Shown: piece by piece, positions 1 to 7,395 of the stretch | How the letters are laid out: each line of letters opens with the position of its first letter | How positions within the stretch are numbered: position 1 is the first letter of the stretch | NCBI GenBank assembly: GCA_002305955.1 | Contig: DBRH01000034.1 | Coordinates: 1 to 15,223, forward strand | Source of the DNA: Kosmotogaceae bacterium UBA1373 | GTDB lineage: Bacteria; Thermotogota; Thermotogae; Petrotogales; Kosmotogaceae | Reading direction: 5' to 3' | DNA length: 15,223 nt | Made by a program: the position numbers and the translations under genes | The notes under the pieces: model-generated | What the model was told of the DNA's origin: nothing | Database searches by the model: none | The model's input: only the letters and a program-made list of their open reading frames with translations

Positions 1-474
1 AGTAAGTCCGACCTCCCCGTGGCCCGAAGATGTACTGAAACACTCGAAAGACTTTCCATCGGTTTTGAATTGAGAATCATGTCCGCACACCGCACGCCTT
101 CCACCGTAGTGGACTACGCACTCTCCGCGAGAGAAAAAGAAATAGATGTGATCGTGGCCATAGCCGGGAAAGCGGCTCATCTGGCCGGTGTGATCGCCGC
201 CTGCACGTGCCTGCCGGTAATCGGTCTTCCGGTAAAATCCTCCACGCTCGATGGACTGGATTCGCTGCTATCCACCGTCCAGATGCCTAAAGGCGTTCCT
301 GTGGCCACGGTGGCGATCGATGGCGCCGAGAACGCGGCGCTTCTGGCCGCCAGGATACTGTCCATAAAATACCCGCAATTGAGGGAAAGACTGGAATCAT
401 ACGCGCGGCAAATGCGGGAGGAAGTTTTGAAGAACGACGAGGAGTTACGTTCGAATACAGAGGGAGGGAATTGA
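1..474 (+). CDS. purE: N5-carboxyaminoimidazole ribonucleotide mutase PurE (5' end cut by window edge)
   Basis: PurE makes CAIR (4-carboxy-AIR), in class I enzymes by moving the carboxyl group of N5-CAIR; it acts in the cytoplasm before PurC. The reading frame is open from base 1, which begins with the SKSDLP stretch of the N-terminal phosphate-binding loop. The GTG at 19 is therefore not the start, and roughly ten N-terminal codons are missing. Visible motifs are SAHRTP (window residues 28-33, with the family's conserved histidine at 30), GKAAHLAG, LPVIGLPVKSS, and the GLDSLLSTVQMPKGVPVATVAI region. GKAAHL replaces the commoner GGAAHL, which still fits class I rather than the animal-type class II enzyme. 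Visible length (157 codons) fits a family of about 160-170 residues. The stop is one base before purC. Class I PurE normally needs PurK, which is not in the window. Confidence 0.96.
   Translation, partial: SKSDLPVARRCTETLERLSIGFELRIMSAHRTPSTVVDYALSAREKEIDVIVAIAGKAAHLAGVIAACTCLPVIGLPVKSSTLDGLDSLLSTVQMPKGVPVATVAIDGAENAALLAARILSIKYPQLRERLESYARQMREEVLKNDEELRSNTEGGN
462..468 (+). promoter_or_regulatory. Ribosome binding site deciding the purC TTG start
   Basis: GGGAGGG lies inside the last codons of purE. The GGAGG core ends 8 nt before the TTG at 476 but 14 nt before the in-frame GTG at 482. The TTG is therefore the better start for purC. Confidence 0.7.
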
Positions 475-475
475 G

Positions 476-1192
476 TTGAATGTGAGAGATCTGCTTTACG
501 AGGGAAAGGCCAAGAAAGTCTTCCTGACAGACAGGGACGACAGATACCTTATAAGGTACAAAGACGACGCGACGGCCTTCAACGGAGAGAAGAAGGGCAG
601 CATAGTCGGTAAGGGCGCCATAAACAACACCATGTCGGCCTACTTTTTCCAGTTGCTCCAGAGCGAGGGTGTGGAGAGCCATTTCATAGAACAGACGGGC
701 CCTGCCGAGATGGTAGTCAGGAAGGTGGAGATAATCCCGCTCGAGGTTATCGTAAGAAACATCGCCGCCGGTTCTATGTCCGCAAAACTGGGGATTGCAG
801 AGGGAACGCAACTCGCCAGGCCGGTGGTCGAGTTCTCCTACAAGAGGGATGACCTGGGAGACCCACTGGTCAACGACGACCATATCCTGGCGCTGGGCCT
901 GGCAGATGGGGAAGAACTCACCAAGTTGAGAGAGACGGCGCTGAAGGTTAATACGATACTGAGGGAGTATTTATCGAAAGCCGGAATAACACTGGTAGAT
1001 TTCAAACTGGAATTCGGCAGGCTGGATAACGGGGAGATCCTGCTGGCCGACGAAATCAGTCCCGATACTTGCCGGTTCTGGGATAGCGAGACGGGAGAGA
1101 AAATGGATAAGGATCGTTTCAGGAGGGATCTTGGGAACATCGAGGAAGGTTACAGGAAGGCTTTGAAAAGAGTCCTCGGAGGTGGAAAATGA
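476..1192 (+). CDS. purC: SAICAR synthetase PurC
   Basis: PurC condenses CAIR with aspartate using ATP to give SAICAR, the step after PurE. The 238-residue product has the usual length of bacterial PurC. Motifs in order are YEGKAKKVF (8-16, ATP-binding start), KDDATAFNGEKK (29-40), the VRKVEIIPLEVIVRN signature around 80-95, VDFKLEFG, and DEISPDTCRFWD (192-203). The TTG start at 476 is chosen because of a GGGAGGG site 8 nt upstream and because it places LLYEGKAKK at the expected distance from the N-terminus. A GTG two codons later is the only near alternative. The gene begins one base after purE stops and ends in an ATGA overlap with purS, so translation of the three genes is probably coupled. 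Nothing appears broken. Confidence 0.98.
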   Translation: MNVRDLLYEGKAKKVFLTDRDDRYLIRYKDDATAFNGEKKGSIVGKGAINNTMSAYFFQLLQSEGVESHFIEQTGPAEMVVRKVEIIPLEVIVRNIAAGSMSAKLGIAEGTQLARPVVEFSYKRDDLGDPLVNDDHILALGLADGEELTKLRETALKVNTILREYLSKAGITLVDFKLEFGRLDNGEILLADEISPDTCRFWDSETGEKMDKDRFRRDLGNIEEGYRKALKRVLGGGK

Positions 1193-1434
1193 AGGCAACC
1201 GTCTATGTAACTCTCAAAAACGGCATCGCCGATCCACAGGGACTGGCGGTCAGGAACGCGCTCGATTCAATGGGTTTCGACGGGGTGAAGAGAGTGCGGA
1301 TAGGCAAGATCATTGAGATAGAGCTTGAAGATGGCTGTCTGGACGAGACAAAAGTTGAAGAGATGTGTCGTTCCCTTCTGGCCAACACGGTCATGGAAGA
1401 TTTCACATTCGAAATGAGCGGTGAGAAAAGATGA
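1189..1434 (+). CDS. purS: Phosphoribosylformylglycinamidine synthase subunit PurS
   Basis: PurS is the small structural subunit that bridges the glutaminase PurQ and the synthetase PurL in the FGAM synthase complex of bacteria with the short PurL. The 81-residue product matches the family size and begins with the characteristic VYVTLKNGIADPQGLAV stretch (about 5-21). A second conserved patch, VRIGKIIEIEL, follows around 36-46. The ATG overlaps the purC stop as ATGA, with a strong GGAGG at 1178-1182 six bases upstream; the 3' end overlaps purQ in the same way. The S-Q-L gene order shows that the window encodes the three-subunit form rather than the single-chain enzyme of enterobacteria. Confidence 0.96.
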   Translation: MKATVYVTLKNGIADPQGLAVRNALDSMGFDGVKRVRIGKIIEIELEDGCLDETKVEEMCRSLLANTVMEDFTFEMSGEKR

Positions 1435-2147
1435 AGGTGGCCATCGTGGTCTTTCCGGGATCCAACTGCGATCTCGATGCCTATCACGCCGTTATAGAAG
1501 CCGGAGAAGAGGCGAGTTACGTGTGGCACATGGAGAAGAGCCTCGAAGGTTTCGACGCGGTCATACTTCCAGGAGGCTTTTCTTATGGCGACTATCTCAG
1601 GTGCGGTGCAATAGCCCGTTTCTCACCCATCATGGCGTCCGTCAGGGAGATGGCCGAAAGTGGAAGGCCTGTTCTGGGTATTTGCAATGGTTTCCAGATA
1701 CTGACCGAAGCCGGTCTCCTGCCGGGAGTTCTGCTCAGAAACAGGGATCTCAAATTTATCTGCAAGAACGTCTTTTTGAGGGTCGAATCGACTGCTAGCC
1801 CCTTCACGAAGGCTCTCGAAAGCCGAAGCGTTCTCAAGATACCGGTCGCTCACGGGGACGGAAACTACTTCGTCGATGGAGAAACGCTCTGGAGTTTAGA
1901 AGAAAACGGCCAGGTGATCTTCCGCTACTGCTCGGCTGATGGAGAAGTCGCCCCGCAGTTCAACCCCAACGGATCGGTCTCGAACATCGCCGGGGTTTCC
2001 AATGCACGGGGAAACGTTCTGGGAATGATGCCGCACCCGGAGAGAGTATGTGAGGAGATCACCGGAGGCACCGACGGACTCCTTCTCTTCAAGTCCATGA
2101 TCTCTTTCCTGAAGGGGGGTATGGCCGGTGAGCTCGTCAACTCTTGA
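1431..2147 (+). CDS. purQ: FGAM synthase glutaminase subunit PurQ
   Basis: PurQ is a class I glutamine amidotransferase that releases ammonia from glutamine and passes it to PurL. The 238 residues include PGSNCD (9-14), the oxyanion region LPGGFSYGDYLRCGAIA (46-62), the nucleophile Cys85 in LGICNGFQ, and PHPE (201-204). Cys85, His202 and Glu204 form the expected catalytic triad. Length is near the 220-230 of the family, with a short C-terminal extension produced by the 20-nt overlap with purL. The ATG overlaps the purS stop as ATGA. The complete triad indicates an active glutaminase, working in complex with PurS and PurL. Confidence 0.98.
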   Translation: MKVAIVVFPGSNCDLDAYHAVIEAGEEASYVWHMEKSLEGFDAVILPGGFSYGDYLRCGAIARFSPIMASVREMAESGRPVLGICNGFQILTEAGLLPGVLLRNRDLKFICKNVFLRVESTASPFTKALESRSVLKIPVAHGDGNYFVDGETLWSLEENGQVIFRYCSADGEVAPQFNPNGSVSNIAGVSNARGNVLGMMPHPERVCEEITGGTDGLLLFKSMISFLKGGMAGELVNS

Positions 2148-4332
2148 TTACTCGCTGGCAGGTCTCAGTCAATCGGAGTTCGACCTGATCTGCGAGAAAC
2201 TCTGCAGAGAGCCGAATTTACTTGAGCTGGCCATGTTCGGGGTGATGTGGTCCGAGCATTGCAGTTACAAAAACTCGAGAGCGCTCCTCAAGACACTTCC
2301 GACAGGCGGCAACGCGATCCTTCAGGGTCCGGGCGAGAACGCCGGTATAGTCGATATCGGTGAGGGATTGGCGGTAGTGATGAAAGTCGAGAGTCACAAC
2401 CATCCCTCGGCAGTCGAGCCCTACCAGGGGGCCGCAACCGGCGTCGGTGGAATCATAAGGGATATCTTCACCATGGGAGCAAGACCGATCGCTCTGCTAA
2501 ATTCTTTGAGGTTTGGGGAACTTGATAAGTCCAGGACCAGGTACCTATTCGAGAACGTGGTGAAGGGGATAGGCGATTACGGCAACTGTATGGGGATACC
2601 GACCGTGGCCGGGGAGATCTACTTCGACGATCATTACGCGGGCAATCCCCTGGTCAACGCGATGTGTGTGGGAATAATGAGACACGAAGAGGTAAAGTAC
2701 GCCAGGGCAAAGGGAGTTGGCAACCCCGTGATGCTCGTGGGCGCCACCACGGGGCGTGACGGTATGGGCGGGGCGGCCTTCGCCTCCGTCGAGCTGACCG
2801 AACAGTCTCTGGAGAGAAAATCGGCCGTTCAGGTTGGAGATCCCTTCATGGAGAAACTGCTTCTAGAGGCCTGCATAGAACTCTTCAAGACCGATGCCGT
2901 GATCGCCATACAGGACCTCGGGGCGGCCGGGTTGACCTCCTCCTGCTGTGAGATGGCCAGCCGCGGCAGGAGCGGAATAAAGATAGAGCTTTCCTGTGTT
3001 CCGCGAAGAGAAGAGGCCATGACGCCGGTAGAGATAATGCTTTCGGAGTCCCAGGAGAGGATGCTGGTCGTCGTGAAACGGGGAAGAGAGAAGGAGGTCG
3101 GGAGTATCTTCGAGAAGTGGGGGCTCAGCGGAACGGTGATAGGAGAGGTGACAGACGATGGGCTCTTCACCGTACTGGAGAGAGGGAAAGTCGTCGCCTC
3201 GCTACCGGCGAGACTGCTGGCCGACGATGCACCCGTCTATACGAGAGAGTCAACCAGACCGGCCTACCTGGAAAGTGTCGGGCTTTTCGATCTACACGAA
3301 CGTGAAGATATGAATATTAAAGAGACGCTGATCGCGCTCCTGGCAAGACCGACTATAGCCGGCAAAGAATGGGTTTACAGTCAGTACGACCATATGGTTA
3401 GGACGAGCACGGTAACGGTTCCGGGAAGCGACTCGGCCGTACTGCGCATAAGGGGTACGGATAGAGCGATAGCCCTAACGATAGACGGCAACGGTTCTTA
3501 CTGTTATCTCGATCCATTCAGGGGCGCTGCGATAGCCGTCGCTGAAGCGGCGAGAAACCTGGTTTGCTCGGGCGCCAGACCGCTGGCGATAACTGACGGC
3601 CTGAATTTCGGAAATCCCGAAAAGAGAGAGATCTACTGGCAATTCAAAGAGACGATAGCCGGTCTGGCCGCTGCCTGCAACGTTCTGGGGACTCCTGTTA
3701 TAAGCGGAAACGTTTCCTTCTACAACGAAACCGAGACCGGCGCGATATTCCCCACTCCCATAGTTGGAATGGTGGGTGTGATAGAGGACATCTCTAAGGT
3801 GACAGAGAGCTTTTTCATCAACGAGGGCGACGCGATACTCCTCCTTGGCGAGAATACTCATGAACTGGGCGGTAGTGAATACCTCAGAATGCTCACAGGT
3901 AAAACTATCGGAGAGTGTCCGGCGATAGATCTCGAAAGGGAGAAGAAAGTTCAAAGGCTCTGTCTTGAAGCCATAGAAAGGAGGCTACTCAACTCGGCGC
4001 ATGATTGCAGCGAGGGCGGACTGGCCGTTGCGCTTTCCGAATGCTGTTTTGGAAAAGGCCTCGGGGCGAAAATCGAACTTAACGATACTTTGCCGATCGA
4101 TGCGCTTCTCTTCGGGGAGGCCCAGTCGAGGATCGTGGTCTCGCTGGATGAGTCGAAGTTAGGCTCTCTTCTCGGGCTGGCCGGAGAGTTCGGCGTGCCC
4201 GTTCAGGTCTTGGGCAGGGTCGACCGTAGTGAGCTGAAGATAGATGTATGCGGCAGGGAGGTCTTGTCTGTGCCGGTCGGGGAGCTTGAAGCTCGCTGGA
4301 AGGGGGCGATCGAATGCGCGATGAGATCGTGA
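2128..4332 (+). CDS. purL: FGAM synthase catalytic subunit PurL (short form)
   Basis: PurL uses ATP and ammonia from PurQ to convert formylglycinamide ribotide to the amidine FGAM. At 734 residues it is the short PurL that needs PurS and PurQ; it is close to the Bacillus protein in size and, from memory, longer than the roughly 600-residue Thermotoga maritima one. Motifs include WSEHCSYK (41-48), ESHNHPS (88-94) with the following GAATGVGGIIRDI, GLTSSCCEMASRG, ITDGLNFGNP near 488-498, GNVSFYNET (from 527), and HDCSEGGLA (from 625). The two halves repeat the PurM-like fold, as expected. The GTG start at 2128 follows a G-rich site at 2113-2118 and overlaps the end of purQ by 20 nt. The ATG at 2121 is in the purQ frame and cannot start this gene. 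Confidence 0.98.
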   Translation: MSSSTLDYSLAGLSQSEFDLICEKLCREPNLLELAMFGVMWSEHCSYKNSRALLKTLPTGGNAILQGPGENAGIVDIGEGLAVVMKVESHNHPSAVEPYQGAATGVGGIIRDIFTMGARPIALLNSLRFGELDKSRTRYLFENVVKGIGDYGNCMGIPTVAGEIYFDDHYAGNPLVNAMCVGIMRHEEVKYARAKGVGNPVMLVGATTGRDGMGGAAFASVELTEQSLERKSAVQVGDPFMEKLLLEACIELFKTDAVIAIQDLGAAGLTSSCCEMASRGRSGIKIELSCVPRREEAMTPVEIMLSESQERMLVVVKRGREKEVGSIFEKWGLSGTVIGEVTDDGLFTVLERGKVVASLPARLLADDAPVYTRESTRPAYLESVGLFDLHEREDMNIKETLIALLARPTIAGKEWVYSQYDHMVRTSTVTVPGSDSAVLRIRGTDRAIALTIDGNGSYCYLDPFRGAAIAVAEAARNLVCSGARPLAITDGLNFGNPEKREIYWQFKETIAGLAAACNVLGTPVISGNVSFYNETETGAIFPTPIVGMVGVIEDISKVTESFFINEGDAILLLGENTHELGGSEYLRMLTGKTIGECPAIDLEREKKVQRLCLEAIERRLLNSAHDCSEGGLAVALSECCFGKGLGAKIELNDTLPIDALLFGEAQSRIVVSLDESKLGSLLGLAGEFGVPVQVLGRVDRSELKIDVCGREVLSVPVGELEARWKGAIECAMRS

Positions 4333-5735
4333 GAGAGGAATTAAAGGAAGAATGCGGCGTTTTCGGCTTATTCTCGAGAGAGGGAAGGGCCTCCAGGACG
4401 ACCTACTACGGTCTCTTCGCTCTCCAGCACAGGGGGCAGGAGAGTGCTGGAATAGCCATCTCGGAAGGCGAGGACATACGCCTGCACAAGGCCATGGGTC
4501 TGGTCGGGGAGGTCTTCGACGATGCGAGGCTGGAGGAATTGAAGGGAGATCTCGCGGTCGGTCATGTCCGCTACTCAACCTCGGGAGACAGCAGTGTGAT
4601 CAACGCGCAGCCGCTAGTTTTCAAGACAAAGCACGGGGCGATTGCCCTCTGTCATAACGGTAATCTGGCCAACTCTCTCGCACTTCGTGAAAGTCTCAAA
4701 GAGCGTGGATCTATCTTCCAGACGACGGTAGATACGGAGGTCATCGCGGCGCTCCTGGCAGGTAGTCCCGACGAAGATCTCGTGGTCTCTATACGGAATG
4801 TGATGAAGGAATTGAAGGGCGCTTACGCTCTCATAATAATGACCTGCGACAGATTGATCGGCGTTAGAGATCCCTTAGGTATAAGACCTTTGTGTATAGG
4901 AAGGAAAGGAAACGACCTGATGCTCTCCTCTGAGAGCTGCGCCTTCGAAACGGTTGGAGGGAACCTTATGAGGGACGTGTTGCCAGGCGAAATCGTCGTG
5001 ATAGACAGGTCGGGAATGAAGGGCTATCTTCCCGAAGAGAAGAACGAAGAGAAGCTTTGCATCTTCGAGTTCATATATTTCGGCAGGCCCGACAGCATAA
5101 TGAAGGGCCAGAGTCTATATATGAGTCGAAAAAGGGCCGGGAAGATTCTGTACAGAGAGTTTCCGGCCGAAGCCGACTTCGTCTGTTCCGTTCCCGATTC
5201 CGGTACGCCTTCGGCCATAGGCTTCTCCGAGGCCTCGGGAATACCCTTTCTCGAGGGGCTGGTGAAGAATAGGTACGTGGGCCGAACGTTCATAAAGCCT
5301 TCTCAAAGCCAGCGAGAAATCGGAGTGGCGCTTAAATTAAACGTACTGGAAGAGGTCGTCAGAGGGAAATCGATCGTTCTCGTTGACGATTCTATCGTCA
5401 GGGGAACTACCATAAAGAAGCTTATCTCCAGACTCAGGGACTGTGGGGCGGGAGAGATACATCTGCGGATCAGCGCGCCGCCCGTTATGTGGCCCTGCTT
5501 TTTCGGAATAGACACCCCCTCCAGGGACGAGCTCCTCGGGGCGCGTTTCTCTGTGGAGGAGATCGGACGGCTGGTTGGAGCCGACAGCATCGGTTACCTC
5601 AGCCTGGAGGGACTAGTCGAGGCCACCTCCCGATCGGGCTTCTGCACGGGCTGCTTCTCGGGACAGTACCCGGTGGATATAGAAGGCGCCGACGGAAGGT
5701 ACACGCTGGATACCGATCAGAAGGTGAGAACATGA
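4314..5735 (+). CDS. purF: Amidophosphoribosyltransferase PurF, iron-sulfur type with propeptide
   Basis: PurF makes 5-phosphoribosylamine from PRPP and glutamine, the committed step and usual feedback-control point of the pathway. The 473-residue precursor starts with 13 residues before Cys14-Gly-Val-Phe-Gly. In this family the propeptide is removed so that the cysteine becomes the N-terminal glutaminase nucleophile. The phosphoribosyltransferase PRPP loop is VLVDDSIVRGTT (355-366). Cys249, Cys395 and the Cys444-x-x-Cys447 pair occupy the positions of the four [4Fe-4S] ligands of Bacillus subtilis PurF. Subtracting the propeptide gives 236 and 382 for the first two, the same numbers I recall for B. 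subtilis. The start overlaps purL by 19 nt with GGAAGGGGG at 4298-4306 as ribosome site; the stop overlaps purM as ATGA. Confidence 0.98.
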   Translation: MRDEIVREELKEECGVFGLFSREGRASRTTYYGLFALQHRGQESAGIAISEGEDIRLHKAMGLVGEVFDDARLEELKGDLAVGHVRYSTSGDSSVINAQPLVFKTKHGAIALCHNGNLANSLALRESLKERGSIFQTTVDTEVIAALLAGSPDEDLVVSIRNVMKELKGAYALIIMTCDRLIGVRDPLGIRPLCIGRKGNDLMLSSESCAFETVGGNLMRDVLPGEIVVIDRSGMKGYLPEEKNEEKLCIFEFIYFGRPDSIMKGQSLYMSRKRAGKILYREFPAEADFVCSVPDSGTPSAIGFSEASGIPFLEGLVKNRYVGRTFIKPSQSQREIGVALKLNVLEEVVRGKSIVLVDDSIVRGTTIKKLISRLRDCGAGEIHLRISAPPVMWPCFFGIDTPSRDELLGARFSVEEIGRLVGADSIGYLSLEGLVEATSRSGFCTGCFSGQYPVDIEGADGRYTLDTDQKVRT

Positions 5736-6757
5736 GCGATTACAGGAGTTCCGGCGTCGATATTGACGCCGGTGACAGGGCCGTAGAGCTCATGAAGCGA
5801 CACGTGGAGACTACCAGAAGGCCAGGGGTTCTGGGAGGCATAGGCTCCTTTGGAGGACTCTTTCGTCCGGATTTTGACGGAATGAAGGAACCTGTTCTGG
5901 TCTCGGGAACTGATGGTGTCGGCACCAAATTGAAACTTGCCTTCGCGATGGATATTCACGATAGCGTTGGAATAGATTGCGTGGCTATGTGCGTCAACGA
6001 TATAATTTCCATGGGCGCGACACCGCTCTTCTTTCTAGATTATATAGCGATCGGAAGGCTTGAGCCAGTTAAGATCGAGAAGATCGTGAGCGGCGTATGC
6101 GAAGGATGCCGACAGGCCTCCAGCGCCCTTATCGGAGGAGAGACTGCCGAGATGCCCGGGCTGTACGCAGCAGGCGAGTACGACCTGGCCGGTTTTTCCG
6201 TGGGGCTGGTCGATAGACAGGAGATAATCGACGGCTCGACGATCGAGAATGGAGACATCCTCATAGGCTGGCCCTCATCAGGCTTTCACTCCAACGGCTT
6301 TTCACTCGTTCGAAAGATCCTCTCGGATGAAAAGATAAATCTGCACGAGACCGTCCCCGGCATCGCGAGGCCTATCGGTCTCGAATTGCTCACCCCCACC
6401 AGGATATATGTCTCGCTCTTTGAAAGATTGAAAGGGCTCTGTAAGCCCAAAGGAATCGCACACATCACCGGCGGGGGACTTCTAGAGAACGTACCGAGGG
6501 TGATACCCAAAGGTTTGAAGTGCGAGATACACACCGACTCCTGGGAGGTGCCTCCTTTGATAGAGTTCATTGTCGAGAGGGGCAGCGTCGAAACCAGGGA
6601 AGCCTACAGGACCTTCAACATGGGGCTCGGTCTTGTCACCGTGGTCTCTCCCGACGAAGTAGATGCCGTCATGCACGGAATGAAGGATGAAAAACCGGTA
6701 GAGATCGGTGCTGTCGTGGCCGGGGAGGGCGGTGTTACACTTTGTCGAAGAGGATAG
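5732..6757 (+). CDS. purM: AIR synthetase PurM
   Basis: PurM closes the imidazole ring, turning FGAM into aminoimidazole ribotide with ATP. The 341-residue product has the usual length of about 340-350. It shows SGVDIDAG (7-14), GGIGSFGGLF (35-44), the ATP-binding SGTDGVGTKLK (58-68), CVNDIISMGATPLFFLDY, GGETAEMPG, and SGFHSNGFSLVRK. The frame is open for about 80 codons upstream of the ATG at 5732, but that stretch lies inside purF. The ATG overlaps the purF stop as ATGA and begins the recognisable protein. The 3' end overlaps purN by 16 nt. PurM is related in fold to each half of PurL, three genes upstream. Confidence 0.98.
   Translation: MSDYRSSGVDIDAGDRAVELMKRHVETTRRPGVLGGIGSFGGLFRPDFDGMKEPVLVSGTDGVGTKLKLAFAMDIHDSVGIDCVAMCVNDIISMGATPLFFLDYIAIGRLEPVKIEKIVSGVCEGCRQASSALIGGETAEMPGLYAAGEYDLAGFSVGLVDRQEIIDGSTIENGDILIGWPSSGFHSNGFSLVRKILSDEKINLHETVPGIARPIGLELLTPTRIYVSLFERLKGLCKPKGIAHITGGGLLENVPRVIPKGLKCEIHTDSWEVPPLIEFIVERGSVETREAYRTFNMGLGLVTVVSPDEVDAVMHGMKDEKPVEIGAVVAGEGGVTLCRRG
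6724..6728 (+). promoter_or_regulatory. Distant ribosome binding site ahead of the purN TTG
   Basis: GGAGG lies inside the last codons of purM, 13 nt before the TTG at 6742, longer than the other sites in this operon. No in-frame ATG or GTG lies closer. The GTG at 6732-6734 is in another frame. Confidence 0.5.
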
Positions 6758-7395
6758 CCGTCCTGGTATCGGGTAACGGGAGCAACCTTGAAAGATTGAT
6801 CGAACTCTCCAGGGCCGGCTTCATAGATGGAGAGATCTCGCTGGTAATCTCTAGCAACGAAAAGGCCTTCGCGCTTGAGAGAGCAAAGAGACACTCTATA
6901 CCCTCGCGCATATTGCATTTTAACAGTCGATCCTGTGACGCCTACAGCGATGTGATTTTACAGACCATCGTAGATTGCGAAATAGATCTGATCGTCCTCG
7001 CAGGATTTCTAAAGATCCTATCTGGAAAGATCATAGAGCGTTTCAGGAACAGGATAATAAATCTGCACCCTTCTCTGATACCCTCTTTCTGCGGGAAGGG
7101 GATGTACGGGGAGAGGCTTCACAGAGCGGTTATCGAGAGCGGAGTCAGGATAACCGGCGCAACGGTTCACTTCGTCGACGGAGGAACCGACACCGGTCCG
7201 ATAATACTGCAGGAAGCCGTTCCCGTCCTCTGCGACGATACGGTCGAAAGCCTCTCCGGAAGGGTGGCTCTGGTCGAGCACAGATTGCTGCCGAAGGCCG
7301 TCTCTCTCTTCTGCAAGGATAGATTGACCGTCAGGGGAAAGAGAGTTTTGATAACAGGAGGTTCGTATGAAAACAGCGTTGTTGAGCGTCTCTAA
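6742..7395 (+). CDS. purN: Phosphoribosylglycinamide formyltransferase PurN
   Basis: PurN formylates glycinamide ribotide with 10-formyl-tetrahydrofolate. The 217-residue product has the phosphate-binding SGNGSNL (10-16), LAGFLKILS, and the catalytic NLHPSLIPSF segment with Asn107 and His109, followed by KGMYGERLH. HFVDGGTDTGPIILQE supplies the catalytic aspartate, Asp150, seven residues after His143, as Asp144 follows His137 in E. coli. A TTG at 6742 is the only start that keeps the first strand; it overlaps the end of purM by 16 nt and sits 13 nt from the nearest GGAGG, so its translation may depend on ribosomes finishing purM. The last 29 nt overlap purH. Use of PurN implies a folate-dependent route; no formate-dependent purT is present. 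Confidence 0.96.
   Translation: MSKRIAVLVSGNGSNLERLIELSRAGFIDGEISLVISSNEKAFALERAKRHSIPSRILHFNSRSCDAYSDVILQTIVDCEIDLIVLAGFLKILSGKIIERFRNRIINLHPSLIPSFCGKGMYGERLHRAVIESGVRITGATVHFVDGGTDTGPIILQEAVPVLCDDTVESLSGRVALVEHRLLPKAVSLFCKDRLTVRGKRVLITGGSYENSVVERL

Noticed and set aside
19..21. GTG as start of purE
   Set aside because: The frame stays open to base 1 and the residues before it (SKSDLP) belong to the conserved PurE loop, so the gene continues off the window.
287..883. 198-codon open frame on the - strand across the purE-purC junction
   Set aside because: Spans two clear genes in antisense and shows no plausible start context or motif.
2128..4332. Gene fusion or duplication inside purL, because its halves resemble each other and PurM
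   Set aside because: The internal repeat of a PurM-like fold is normal for PurL, and length and motif order are standard.
5489..5731. Upstream extension of the purM reading frame
   Set aside because: It overlaps the purF C-terminus with its iron-sulfur cysteines, and the translated stretch does not resemble PurM; the ATG at 5732 gives the normal N-terminus.
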